From Saxidomus purpurata (lineage: Eukaryota; Mollusca; Bivalvia; Venerida; Veneridae): a stretch of 64,000 bases of DNA. The stretch spans positions 38,578,358-38,642,357 of the forward strand of contig JAFMSR010000001.1 in the NCBI GenBank assembly GCA_022818135.1, read 5' to 3'. How positions within the stretch are numbered: position 1 is the stretch's first letter; each line of letters begins with the position of its first letter. This document shows positions 28,601 through 35,546 of this stretch, one piece after another. A program made the position numbers and the translations under genes. Under the pieces are notes generated by a model. It did not search any database, had not been told where the DNA came from, and worked only from the letters and a program-made list of their open reading frames with translations.

Positions 28601-31600
28601 AGACAGGCAAGTTGTAACAGATGGCAGAGGTTAGTTTCTTAGAAAGAATTCTTTGAGCCAGAAATCAAGGTATTACAGAATGAAACACTGCTGTTACTGC
28701 CAACCAGAAGAGTGATATCAAACATTTAGATTTCAACCAAATGAAATAAAGTTATAAATGAGTAAAATTGTTCAGTGCTTAACTTTTTGTCTAATAGTTG
28801 CAGTACTGTTATATTTCAAAATGTTATAAATTTTCAATCACTCACTGCCTGTTGCCGGCATTCAGACTGACTGTTATACATTATATAATTAAAACTGTTC
28901 TATTTTCATACATATGTCATCCCGTATCATTACAATATTACCTTATTCAGGCAGTAAAACAGCTTTCAAAACTTAAAAATGAAATACGTTTGTATAGCTT
29001 CATGTTTGCAGTGCAGTAAATCTATTTTCAGAACCAGGAGATGTTTCAATAAATATTCAGCAGTTAATAAAAATGAGGCTTGAAATAAACAACTGGAAAT
29101 AGAACTGATCATCTCTCATGATGCAACGATTTGTTAATATTTATTTCCCCATAACGAAACAAATTAATTATATTTATAGCATAGACAATACAGTACAAAA
29201 TGCTTGTGACAACCTTTCCTGTTGTGGTTATCAAACAAGGATGCCACTTTTTTTTTAGCCAATCACTATTTCTAAACTTGATTTAAAACATGACACTGTA
29301 TCAGAAAGAAATACTACATGTACTTTTATTAATTAATAGAAAGTCATTGACAATCCCTTTAACTACTTGAGTCTTTACTAAATATAACATCAGTTAAATG
29401 GAATCTGTATTTAAAGTACTCACTATGCATCATCAAGTACATGTACTTAAGTCTAACCACAACAGGTCATTGTTTTCCAAGGCTACTTTTAGAATATAAA
29501 CATCCCTTTTGTATTCACTTTGACTTGTCTGAGTGTTGACTACAAGTTTTTGGGGTGTAAATGTCAGGAATGAAGCAGCATTTAATCAATTTAATGTATA
29601 GAAGCAATGGAAAACTTTCCCCCACGTATCACAGTTGAAATGTGTGCCAACACCGTGCTTTTTTCTGGTTGTCACTTTGACCAGAGTTCTCATTGAGGAT
29701 CCATATTGCATGTGCATGTGTGAAAACATACAAGTACCAGTATTGTGCCGTTACCATACATGTAGGACCTTATGCAAAATATATATTGCACATAGCTCTT
29801 TGATCTGTCTTTATTCTTTTTGTACAAGTGTTATTTTAGCTTGCAACATTAAATTTGATAAAGTTTAGCAAAGAGAATTTGTATCAGATGCTGTAAGAGA
29901 GATTACCATGACAAAACATATGCCTTCTAAACGCATCCTGACCTTCAGCTGTTTTGGGAATAAATTCATAATTATGGTAAATGGGACTTAACAATTAAAT
30001 TCTTTTGTACCATCCTAGTTTGTTACGTAGGTTTCCACTTAAGACTTAAGTACTTACGAGATAGGTATCAAGTGGGTAAGGACCAGAATGACTCGTCTGA
30101 CAGGAGTCTGGCCTACACATTTCCTGAAAATTGAAAATGAAAGATCATACTAGATTTGAATTATAGTTAGATTTCAATGTCACAAAAGCATTCATTGTTC
30201 TCAGATATACTTAAAGGCAAAGAAACGCAACTATTTTTTTAACTATTCTAATTTGTGGGTAAAGAAAAAACACGTTTCTTCCATGAAATAGTAAAGTTCC
30301 ATATATGACTAGATCTACATAAAATAGCCATGAACTAATTTGATCAGTTGAAAACTGTTTTCAATTTGTGCTGTAATTGGTCATCTCGTACTTCATACCT
30401 CGGTCTAATCAAGCACATACATTTTAACTTCGCCATAGTAAAGTTGCGTTTTTTTTGCCGGTCAGTATAGTAACACGTGAATTGCATTATAAGTACACAC
30501 GTGACACTTAACCACAACTTTTTCTATTCATACAATTTTACAAGTTTTAATAATAAAGATTATAGAGTTCTTTACTTCCTTCTAAAACAGAATTTCAGCC
30601 GCCCACTCTTGTCTGATACAAGATTTATGTAACACTGACAGACATGTGCGAGTATAATGGGTGCATCTGTGTGGGTACCAAACGACTCGACCACCTACCC
30701 ACACCAATGTATACAATCTATTAAAGAGTCTGTTTCATAACCAAGGCTGATGTCAGAGAAACAATAAAATGAGGTACATATGAAAATTTACTCTTGCTAG
30801 ATGCTCAAATTTGATTGAAATGTTTACTTTTAGATGGTAGAAATGTGTCACTGCTTAACCCGATGAAGCACAATTTAAAACCATTTTTACAAAAATGTTA
30901 CGGTATTATTTAGTATGCTCAATTTTCTACCAATACATTATTTCAGACATTTGTTTTACCAATTTTACTGTTACATTCTTTTAAAGTAAATGGAAAAATT
31001 CTGAAAATTAAACGAGACCATGACAGGTTTTAAAAGTGTAAACAGTAAATTGATGACCGAGAGAAAAATGTGCGTAATGTAAGAACAATCTCAGACACTT
31101 ATATAATGTATAGTTCCATTGTCTTAAAACCACTCCTGACATATCACATCCTGCATGCAAATGTTAAAAGCGCAGAAGAATTCTAAAAACAGACAGTTAG
31201 AAAATATAAACACAAATTTGAAACATAATAACGTTATTTATTTTCATACGAAATTGGATTCAAAAGAGCTTTCATATAAAGCAGTACCATGGGAACACAC
31301 TATAATGGTTTTCTACACTTGGGCACTAATAAGGAAACTTAATCTGGACTTTATTTAGATATAATTCTATTAATAAACTGTTAATATTACTGTTTGATCT
31401 TGCATTCCTGTATCCTTTTCTGCTGGTTTCCATTTTTCCTTTTCCTGCAAAAACAAAAATAAGTGTTATTTTTTGTTCAAAAATTAAAATTCTTGTAAAT
31501 TTAGTGAAACCATACTCCACACTGTAACGGTTATGGCTAAAATTGGCTTACACAAGGGCATGGTTTTAAGGTAGTCCTTAAAAACAGGGGCCAGAACTAT

Positions 31601-32811
31601 GAACTAGGCACAATGAAAACAATTACAGTATCCAACAACAGTATGCCTGATACTGATCCCTAACACAGTCACTAGTTTCTAGAAATCATCCAGTCATTCT
31701 TTATAAACTTGAAATTTCTAAGGGCCACAACTCTATCAACATTACTGAACTGAGAAATGACGATAATTTTATAATCATGTACAACTATGTCTGGTATTTA
31801 AAATTATTGTTCAGTAAACTTAGTACCAAGCACAGGATTTAAGGTCTTGGAGAATTAGTAAAAGTGACCAGTACACTATGCCAGGGGCCATAACTCTGTA
31901 ATATGAGAAGGAATACTTAAATATGAGATACTTATTGTAATATGCCTACTAAAAGTTTTAGTCTGTAAAAATAATTTCAGCTTTTTAAGCAATGATCCCT
32001 GCAAAGTTTCATTAACATTGGCTTAGTGGCTTCAGAGATGTCATTTAAAGGAAATGGTGGATGGACAACGTATGGTGAGTGATCTGCTGGGTTTGAACCT
32101 TTGACATTCCTCACTGTTAGCAAGAACAAGATAGGTGTTGTGATCTATACATGTATATTGCTTACATTATCACACTTACCTGTGTCTTTGACAACAAAGA
32201 AATACACAGCAAATGGTATTAATGAATTTCTTCCATCAATCCTACAAACTGTCTCCTTGTAAAGACTGTGTTAATTACTTTTTGTTACCTCTGTCAGGAC
32301 TATTATCATGCAGGTGTGCCTACATGAAGGTGAAATTCTCAGGTGTATCTATATGAAGACAAAATTCTCAGCATCTCCCAAACAATTACTTCTAACAATC
32401 CTAGATTTCTTGTTATGTTCATATAAGAAAGAAAACAACAAACACCCATTGTACTGTATTTACTTCTATAGATCATGAACCATGTTGTTGACTGCTGGCT
32501 ATAGATCTACACTACCAAGCCTTTAAGTTTGTAACCAATTATTACATCACAGTTTGGTGAGATCCTGAGAAAATGGTCCCTAGAGAAGGAATTGATTACC
32601 TCTTGGTCATTTACAGCTTCCTATCCCAAAATTGCTAGAAGATCTGGGATACTCAGCGGGAGAAGCATGAAATAAACAGTGATGGTTTGTGATGGAAAAT
32701 TTATGACCACTTACCTCAACAAGTCCTTTTACTTGGTCTTTAATGTGAGATAAATCATCTATCAGGTCTTTAGCTCTTCTTACATTGGGTGACTCACAAA
32801 CACCAGCAACT
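1295..32811 (-). CDS. KIAA0586: TALPID3 orthologue, 24 coding exons, 5' end not resolved
   Basis: Centrosomal/basal-body protein; in vertebrates it acts at the distal centriole in ciliary vesicle docking and is required for cilia and Hedgehog signalling (family knowledge). Exons, in transcript order: 32811-32715, 31444-31391, 30123-30058, 21480-21260, 20436-20364, 16691-16446, 15661-15505, 15012-14902, 14572-14355, 13971-13771, 11525-11412, 10137-9929, 9312-9173, 8949-8723, 8196-7926, 7490-7327, 6909-6758, 6152-5935, 5658-5573, 5183-5043, 4476-4212, 3530-3303, 2250-2116, 1641-1295. Every junction is GT-AG and phases agree, giving 1379 codons plus a stop. Landmarks recalled from human TALPID3: a DAExILRxVQxN coiled-coil block, KIYGKxxYQ, GQLIPMA, VLPxVDIDS, YNGPxFPP, W-I/V-EQE, and MQLFVDAGxPV followed by a short gap and xMLG. 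The N-terminal several hundred residues of the vertebrate protein are not seen. Introns run from 223 to 8577 bp; those not listed separately are short and hold nothing I recognise. Confidence 0.92.
2116..2250 (-). CDS. KIAA0586: TALPID3 exon W
   Basis: 135 bp, ends after one base; acceptor aactttacag, donor gtattt. Encodes SLRRPPQVIKSSTMPETRG and a polar tail. Confidence 0.9.
3303..3530 (-). CDS. KIAA0586: TALPID3 exon V
   Basis: 228 bp, ends after one base; acceptor tctcatcag, donor gtcagt. Encodes a disordered Gly/Arg/Pro-rich segment (RSVSPTRGILKRSS, GRSHTPPGRLTPGGRQPQ). Confidence 0.9.
4212..4476 (-). CDS. KIAA0586: TALPID3 exon U: third SEG motif
   Basis: 265 bp, ends after one base; acceptor caattccag, donor gtttgc. 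TGRSEGEVIRGAAASQQQ is followed by a long basic Ser/His/Pro-rich tract (KHSKSPRTRSPQ, HKHSQSPHYRTQSP), likely disordered. Confidence 0.93.
4525..4543. repeat. (TG)n microsatellite
   Basis: Short pure GT/TG run in the intron between TALPID3 exons U and T. Confidence 0.9.
5043..5183 (-). CDS. KIAA0586: TALPID3 exon T: second SEG motif
   Basis: 141 bp, 47 codons, phase 0 at both ends; acceptor tatctgcag, donor gtagtg. Contains SRSEGEFLYKTEFPPEKDP, then YGMYHMSQQQ. Parallels the human SEGQVIRM region. Confidence 0.92.
5573..5658 (-). CDS. KIAA0586: TALPID3 exon S
   Basis: 86 bp, ends phase 0; acceptor tatagttgcag, donor gtaatt. It encodes RERMMRMSQKRVDVSS and WKDIDDIDM. Short, but phase and splice sites agree with both neighbours. 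Confidence 0.86.
5935..6152 (-). CDS. KIAA0586: TALPID3 exon R: first SEG motif
   Basis: 218 bp, ends after one base; acceptor catgtttcag, donor gtaagc. FTVAETQTDV resembles human VTVTETETLDK, and CVSEGQWLINKSDGEV resembles human ISEGEILFSCGQ. This is the first of three SEG[EQ] motifs. Confidence 0.94.
6400..6545 (-). repeat. tRNA-Ser-like SINE head
   Basis: On the minus strand: GGTCAAGGGGCGAAGGTGG, then an anticodon-arm-like CAGACTTGAAATCTCTG (loop TGA, as in Ser tRNA), then a T-arm-like GATTTGAGCCCC. The acceptor stem is missing, so this is a tRNA-derived repeat, not a tRNA gene. Lies in the exon R-Q intron. Confidence 0.55.
6758..6909 (-). CDS. KIAA0586: TALPID3 exon Q
   Basis: 152 bp, ends after two bases; acceptor attgttgcag. 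Donor chosen as GCTGT/gtatgt because it is consensus-like and is the only nearby one that restores the frame of exon R. Ser/Thr-rich then acidic (EMAEEELAEDQ). Confidence 0.88.
7327..7490 (-). CDS. KIAA0586: TALPID3 exon P
   Basis: 164 bp, ends phase 0; acceptor atattccag, donor gtgagt. Proline-rich, with ATPPESPKLEPEPIMPARPL and TPPEPSP; likely disordered. Confidence 0.92.
7926..8196 (-). CDS. KIAA0586: TALPID3 exon O, Pro/Ser-rich
   Basis: 271 bp, ends after one base; acceptor gtttctag, donor gtaaat. Low-complexity TPEPTPRASPRSSSPPRR and repeated VEPxxE motifs, matching in position the human Pro-rich TPLPTPQPTPPCSPSSP tract. Ends with SYDIREELDRLA. Confidence 0.92.
8723..8949 (-). CDS. KIAA0586: TALPID3 exon N: LFVDAG motif
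   Basis: 227 bp, ends phase 0; acceptor tgtttcag, donor gtttgt. It contains MQLFVDAGRPVDNSLVNRL and VRTMLGQR, one of the best-conserved TALPID3 segments (human LQLFVDAGVPVNS...VMLG). Confidence 0.97.
9173..9312 (-). CDS. KIAA0586: TALPID3 exon M
   Basis: 140 bp, ends after one base; acceptor tctaatgtag, donor gtaaaa. Joined to exon L it reads W-IEQELMAKMITEVYPLK, matching human WVEQEIMSRIISGLFP, then an acidic segment. Confidence 0.95.
9481..9605 (-). repeat. (GA)n and tRNA-derived SINE head
   Basis: A short (GA)n run at about 9481-9496 is followed at 9539-9598 (minus strand) by A-box-like TGGTGCAGTGGTAGCGAG and B-box-like GGGTTCGATCC at tRNA spacing. No full cloverleaf. In the exon M-L intron. 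Confidence 0.5.
9929..10137 (-). CDS. KIAA0586: TALPID3 exon L: YNGPxFPP motif
   Basis: 209 bp, ends after two bases of a Trp codon; acceptor tggttccag, donor gtaatg. It contains DQYNGPTFPPKLP and IRRRDMLQNKATEW, parallel to human KYNGPLFPPVA and ERKETLENSLIQW. Confidence 0.96.
10138..11411. other. Intron between TALPID3 exons L and K
   Basis: 1274 bp of AT-rich sequence. A short duplication of the motif GAGCTATGAGTTCCGG occurs at about 11341-11390. No further gene or repeat recognised. Confidence 0.6.
11412..11525 (-). CDS. KIAA0586: TALPID3 exon K
   Basis: 114 bp, 38 codons, phase 0 at both ends; acceptor cactatacag, donor gtaaga. It encodes acidic VDYEDREKVEEEESITI followed by an Asn/His-rich tail. 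Too short for a plain ORF scan, but both splice sites are strong and the frame is open. Symmetric, so it could be skipped without a frameshift. Confidence 0.87.
12111..13323. mobile_element. Non-autonomous element with 7 x 146-bp internal tandem units (copy 1)
   Basis: Begins with a small hairpin ATCACTAAATGTGAT and TTAATACCCCCAAAAG, and ends with CGTTTTGGAGGTATAAA, an imperfect terminal inverted repeat (13 of 17). Between are seven units starting CACTGCACTTCCTC at 12259, 12405, 12551, 12715, 12861, 13007 and 13153; the period is 146 bp, except 164 where an 18-bp stretch is duplicated. A CCGACCGACC run precedes the right end. No coding capacity. The architecture resembles Pearl/Helitron-like elements of bivalves. 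It sits in the exon K-J intron. Confidence 0.8.
13771..13971 (-). CDS. KIAA0586: TALPID3 exon J: VLPxVDIDS motif
   Basis: 201 bp, 67 codons, phase 0 at both ends; acceptor attatttag, donor gtacga. It begins VLPAVDIDSDISEISE, matching human VLPSVDIDS. An acidic stretch is followed by a basic Pro-rich stretch (VSPRGTPNKTPGRSPAK). Confidence 0.95.
14355..14572 (-). CDS. KIAA0586: TALPID3 exon I: GQLIPMA motif
   Basis: 218 bp, ends phase 0; acceptor cctttccag, donor gtttga. It begins APIPGQLIPMAVPLG, matching human EGHLIPMAILLG. The remainder is polar and weakly conserved. Confidence 0.95.
14902..15012 (-). CDS. KIAA0586: TALPID3 exon H
   Basis: 111 bp, ends after one base of a codon; acceptor gaatacag, donor gtatgt. 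It encodes SSKTQTSGGGVRQFYFNPST and then GTYIP, the counterpart of the vertebrate TQTDF...YLFSPS segment. Confidence 0.93.
15505..15661 (-). CDS. KIAA0586: TALPID3 exon G: KIYGK motif
   Basis: 157 bp, starts phase 0, ends after one base; acceptor attttgcag, donor gttaga. It reads FEDEEAMTKIYGKASYQKGR then KDPYLHF, which parallels the human segment with [22 protein letters not shown]. Confidence 0.96.
16446..16691 (-). CDS. KIAA0586: TALPID3 exon F
   Basis: 246 bp, 82 codons, phase 0 at both ends; acceptor aatttcag, donor gtatac. Lys/Pro-rich and basic, with EVTDDMVISEMKKKG at the start and HKFYRPPPK at the end. It corresponds in position to the basic linker between the coiled coil and the KIYGK motif of vertebrate TALPID3. 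Confidence 0.92.
16692..20363. other. Large intron between TALPID3 exons F and E
   Basis: 3672 bp, AT-rich, mostly unique-looking. Holds an inverted repeat at 19362-19457 and a fragment near 20119 ending GTGAGCTAAAAA, the terminus seen on the element at 39.5 kb. No credible exon. Confidence 0.6.
19362..19457. repeat. Inverted repeat with 11-bp arms
   Basis: ATAGGGTTAAC at 19362-19372 and its exact complement GTTAACCCTAT at 19447-19457, separated by 74 bp. Beyond the arms, one mismatch is followed by a further GTTT/AAAC match. Could be a tiny foldback element or a hairpin. Confidence 0.55.
20364..20436 (-). CDS. KIAA0586: TALPID3 exon E
   Basis: 73 bp. Acceptor atgtttcag, donor gtaggt. It completes a Ser codon with exon D and reads DHEKVRIQKMVDKSIQRLRR, matching human EKIRIRKTVDEWIKTI directly after the coiled coil. 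Ends phase 0 and joins exon F in frame. Confidence 0.95.
21001..21250. repeat. 24-bp minisatellite, about 10 units
   Basis: Unit GTAACCTGTCATTTGGCAAG plus CTAC, with point changes and one short unit. It lies in the exon E-D intron and reaches to 10 bp from the donor of exon D. Read on the minus strand, each unit contains AATGACAG/GTTACG, nearly the same as the genuine donor AATGACAG/GTAACA. The long reading frames here (repeats of SFGKLRNL or LPNDRLRS) are repeat translation, not genes. Confidence 0.95.
21260..21480 (-). CDS. KIAA0586: TALPID3 exon D: conserved centrosome-targeting coiled coil
   Basis: 221 bp, starts phase 0 and ends after two bases of a codon; acceptor tatttcag, donor AATGACAG/gtaaca. 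It contains FRDAESILRQVQQNRGYLE and VEVYSMLEAV, matching the vertebrate block [20 protein letters not shown]...MYSLINAL, the region reported as needed for centrosomal localisation. This is the strongest family signature in the gene. A 24-bp minisatellite begins just inside the following intron and repeats its donor sequence. Confidence 0.96.
21560..21880. repeat. Degenerate GACCTAG-type dispersed repeat
   Basis: GTGACCTAGTTTTTGACC and AAGATAAACATTCTGCCAAG belong to the same family as the elements at 39.5 and 58.7 kb; both ends are eroded. Confidence 0.55.
21960..22262 (-). repeat. tRNA-Thr-like SINE, head plus tail
   Basis: On the minus strand it begins GCCCGGTTAGCTTAATAGG, then TAGAGCAAGAGA, an anticodon loop CTTGTAA (TGT, Thr-like) and a T-arm-like TTGGGTTTGATTCC. 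The 3' acceptor strand is absent. The tail includes AGGGGTGTCTCTGGA and CAGTACCAATGATAAAACT, which recur in the opposite orientation at 28.4 kb. Confidence 0.75.
24660..24930 (-). repeat. tRNA-Arg(UCU)-like SINE
   Basis: Minus strand at about 24859-24920: GGGGTAGAGTGTCCGACTTC then TAACCTGAAGG, like the Arg-UCU anticodon arm, and GTGGTTTCGAATTGC as the T arm. The acceptor stem is not conserved. The tail continues to about 24660. Confidence 0.6.
28400..28525 (+). repeat. 5'-truncated SINE tail, same family as 22.1 kb
   Basis: Plus-strand AGGGGTGTCTCTGGACC, TTTCTGCATCTTGAAC and CCAGTACCAACAATAAAACT match the tail of the minus-strand SINE at 21960-22262. The tRNA-like head is absent, as in 5'-truncated retroposons. 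Confidence 0.65.
30058..30123 (-). CDS. KIAA0586: TALPID3 exon C
   Basis: 66 bp, phase 0 at both ends, acceptor ttttcag and donor gtaagt. It encodes 22 residues (EMCRPDSC...PLDTYL) forming a polar linker before the conserved coiled-coil block in exon D. An 8.6-kb intron follows. Confidence 0.72.
30124..31390. other. Intron between TALPID3 exons C and B
   Basis: 1267 bp, AT-rich, no repeat or exon recognised. Confidence 0.5.
31391..31444 (-). CDS. KIAA0586: TALPID3 exon B
   Basis: 54 bp, phase 0 at both ends. Acceptor tttttgcag, donor gtaata. It encodes 18 charged residues beginning EKEKWKPAEKD, continuing the helix of exon A. It is short, so support rests on the splice sites, the phase and the composition. 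Confidence 0.68.
31540..32080. repeat. Eroded dispersed repeat in intron B-A
   Basis: Contains the phrases AGGGCCACAACTCTATCAA and GGGGCCATAACTCTGTAA and a GTTTCATTAACATTGGCTTA segment, typical of dispersed bivalve repeats. Boundaries unclear. Confidence 0.4.
32715..32811 (-). CDS. KIAA0586: TALPID3 exon A (most upstream supported exon)
   Basis: 97 bp. Acceptor tactttcag, donor gtaagt. It starts with the last base of a split codon, so at least one upstream coding exon must exist. It encodes 32 residues with the helical, charged core RRAKDLIDDLSHIKDQVKG, suited to a coiled coil. Supported by strong splice sites and frame continuity with exon B; no direct homology to a named segment is recalled. 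Confidence 0.75.
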
Positions 32812-33550
32812 CTGAAAGTATACACATATACCAAATATACCTTCCATCATTCCATAATTCTATAACAATTTTGAATTTGAAGTGAAGACAACTTTTGAAG
32901 CAAACAGTAAAGCATAACAAGAGCTGTCCATAAGACAGCACGCTCGACTATTGTGGGTGTTTGCTAATAAAACAAAACTTTTATCAGTGTAATAGCAAAA
33001 CAAAATTCTGCTAACTATTAAGTATAAACTAGGAAAGTTGAATCATAAAAAAAGTCAAAATCTATAACTATAGATTTAATTTTTGGTAAATTAATTGTTT
33101 GATACAAAATTTACCCTGAACACTATTGCAAGGTTTGATATAACTACCATAAGTGGTTACTGTGATATGTGCATGATAGTACCTTGCATGCAAAACTTTA
33201 CCAAATTTTCAAAGTCAAACAAGGGCCATAATTTACACTAAATTTAAACAAGAGTTATCTGTCTTGACTGTGTGACACCCCTAGAGACATTAACGAAGTT
33301 TCAAGTCAATATCACAAGTGGTTACTGAGATATGTGCATGATAGTACCTAGCAGGCAAAACTTTACCAAATTTTCAAAGTCAAACAAGGGCCATAATTAG
33401 TACTAAATTTATACAAGAGTTATCTGACTTGACTGTGTGACACCCCTAGAGACATTAACGAAGTTTCAAGTCAATATCACAAGTGGTTACTGAGATATGT
33501 GCATGATAGTACCTAGCAGGCAAAACTTTAACCAAATTTTCAAAGTCAAA

Positions 33551-34746
33551 CTAGAGCTATCACTAAATGTGATTAATACCCCCAAAAGACTGCTTTATAA
33601 ACTGAAGAAGTTCGTAGTAACAAAACCTTGCAAACAAACAAAAAGAGATATGTTCTTGGCAATAACTCTGTAATTGTCAAGATAGAGTTATGGTTCTTGT
33701 ACACGCACTTCCTCTCAATGTGCTTGACCATTGTATGAAGTCTTATTGAATTCCAACTTGTAGTTTTCAGTTATGCTCCTGACAAGGAAAAGTAACAAAG
33801 GGCAATAACTCTAAAATTAGTCAAGATGGAGTTAGGGTTCTTGTGCACGCACTTCCTCTCAATGTGCTTGACCATTGTATGAAGTGTATTGAATTCCAAC
33901 CAGTAGTTTTCAAGTTATGCTCCGGACAAGGAAAAAGTAACAAAGGGCAATAACTCTGTAATTAGTCAAGATGGAGTTATAGTTCTTGTGCACTGCACTT
34001 CCTCTCAATGTGCTTGACCATTGTATGAAGTTGTATGAATTCCAACTTGTAGTTTTCAAGTTATGCTTTGGACAAGGGAAAACTAACAAAGGGCAATAAC
34101 TCGTAAATACTCAAGATAGAGTTATGGTTCTTGTGCACTGCACTTCCTCTGAGTTTGCTTGATCATTGTATGAAATTGTATTGAATTCCAACCTTTAGTT
34201 TTCAAGTTATGCTCCTGACAAGGAAAACTAACAAAGGGAAATAACTCTGAAATTAGTGAAGATGGAGTTATGGTTCTTGTGCACTGCACTTCCTCTCAAT
34301 TTGCTTGACCATTGTATGAAGTCTTATTGAATTCCAACTTGTAGTTTTCAAGTTATGCTCCGGACAAGGAAAAGTAACAAAGGGCAATAACTCTAAAATT
34401 AGTCAAGATGGAGTTATGGTTCTTGTGCACTCACTTCCTCTCAATGTGCTTGACCATTGTATGAAGTTGTATTGAATTCCAACTTGTAGTTTTCAAGTTA
34501 TGCTCCGGACAAGGAAAAGTAACAAAGGGCAATAACTCTGTAATTAGTCAAGATGGAGTTATAGTTCTTGTGCACTGCACTTCCTCTCAATGTGCTTGAC
34601 CATTGTATGAAGTTGTATTGAATTCCAACTAGTGTTTTCAGTTATGCTCCGGACAAGGAAAATGCAACAGACCGCCCGAGGGCGGCCGGCCGGGCCGGCC
34701 CCCCGGCCCGGCCGGGCCGGCCGCCCAACCCCGGGTGCGGGGGCCG

Positions 34747-34784
<38 letters not shown>

Positions 34785-34832
34785 ACCCACCCCCGGGGGA
34801 CCCCTCTTACCCCCTAAACCGTTTGGGGTTAA
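33551..34832. mobile_element. Copy 2 of the 146-bp-unit element, nested in the outer element
   Basis: Begins TAGAGCTATCACTAAATGTG and ATTAATACCCCCAAAAG as in copy 1 (12.1 kb). Seven units start at 33701, 33846, 33991, 34136, 34282, 34428 and 34573. It interrupts the outer sequence TCAAAGTCAAAC/AAGGGCC, with AAC on both sides (possible short target duplication). The right end is replaced by a GC-rich, poly-C tract. Confidence 0.85.
34670..34825. repeat. GC-rich tract with about 40-base poly-C, probable consensus artefact
   Basis: GGCCGGCCGGGCC-type sequence and a long C run occupy the place where copy 1 has CTGCCCGACCGACCGACC and the right terminus. The reading frames here (poly-Gly or poly-Pro) are meaningless. 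Confidence 0.75.
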
Positions 34833-35546
34833 CAAGGGCCATAATTTGTACTAAATTTTTTCAAGATATATCTGCCTTGATTGTATGACACCCCTAAAGA
34901 CATGAACAAAGTTTCAAGTCAATATCATAAGTGGTTACTGAGATATGTGCATGATAGTACCTAGCAGGCAAAACTTTAACCAAATTTTCAAAGTCAAACA
35001 AGGGCCATAATTTGTATTAAATTTTTTCAAGAGTTACCTGCCTTGATTGTATGACACCCCTAAAGACATGAACAAAGTTTCAAGTCAATATCATAAGTGG
35101 TTACTGAGATATGTGCATGATAGTACCTAGCAGGCAAAACTTTAACCAAATTTTCAAAGTCAAACAAGGGCCATAATTTGTACTAAATTTTTTCAAGAGT
35201 TATCTGCCTTGATTGTATGACACCCCTAAAGACATGAACAAAGTTTCAAGTCAATATCATAAGTGGTTACTGAGATATGTGCATGATAGTACCTAGCAGG
35301 CAAAACTTTAACCAAATTTTCAAAGTCAAACAAGGGCCATAATTTGTACTAAATTTTTTCAAGAGTTATCTGCCTTGATTGTATGACACCCCTAAAGACA
35401 TGAACAAAGTTTCAAGTCAATATCATAAGTGGTTACTGAGATATGTGCATGATAGTACTTAGCAGGCAAAACTTTAACCAAAGAAGCAACGCCGACACAC
35501 AAGTGACTGTAATAGCTCTCCATATTCTCCGAATAGTCGAGCTAAA

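Larger units (their letters stand above)
21481..30057. other. 8.6-kb intron between TALPID3 exons D and C
   Basis: Holds degenerate GACCTAGTTTTTG-type repeat (21560-21880), two SINE copies in opposite orientation (21960-22262 and 28400-28525) and a tRNA-Arg-like SINE (24660-24930). The remainder is AT-rich with no reading frame above background. Exons D and C are both phase 0 here, so no exon need be missing. Confidence 0.6.
32917..35546. mobile_element. Outer tandem-array element, 7 x 165-166-bp units, interrupted
   Basis: Starts ACAAGAGCTGTCCATAAGAC with a GCTGTC/GACAGC hairpin and has exact 11-bp subterminal inverted repeats: GCTCGACTATT (32942-32952) and AATAGTCGAGC (35532-35542). Units are marked by GTGCATGATAGTACC at 33169, 33334, 33499, 34947, 35113, 35279 and 35445. 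Between the third and fourth lies a different element (33551-34832). No coding capacity. A Pearl/Helitron-like architecture. Confidence 0.82.

Noticed and set aside
34559..34835. Gly-rich and Pro-rich open frames
   Set aside because: Produced by the GC/poly-C tract, which is probably erroneous.
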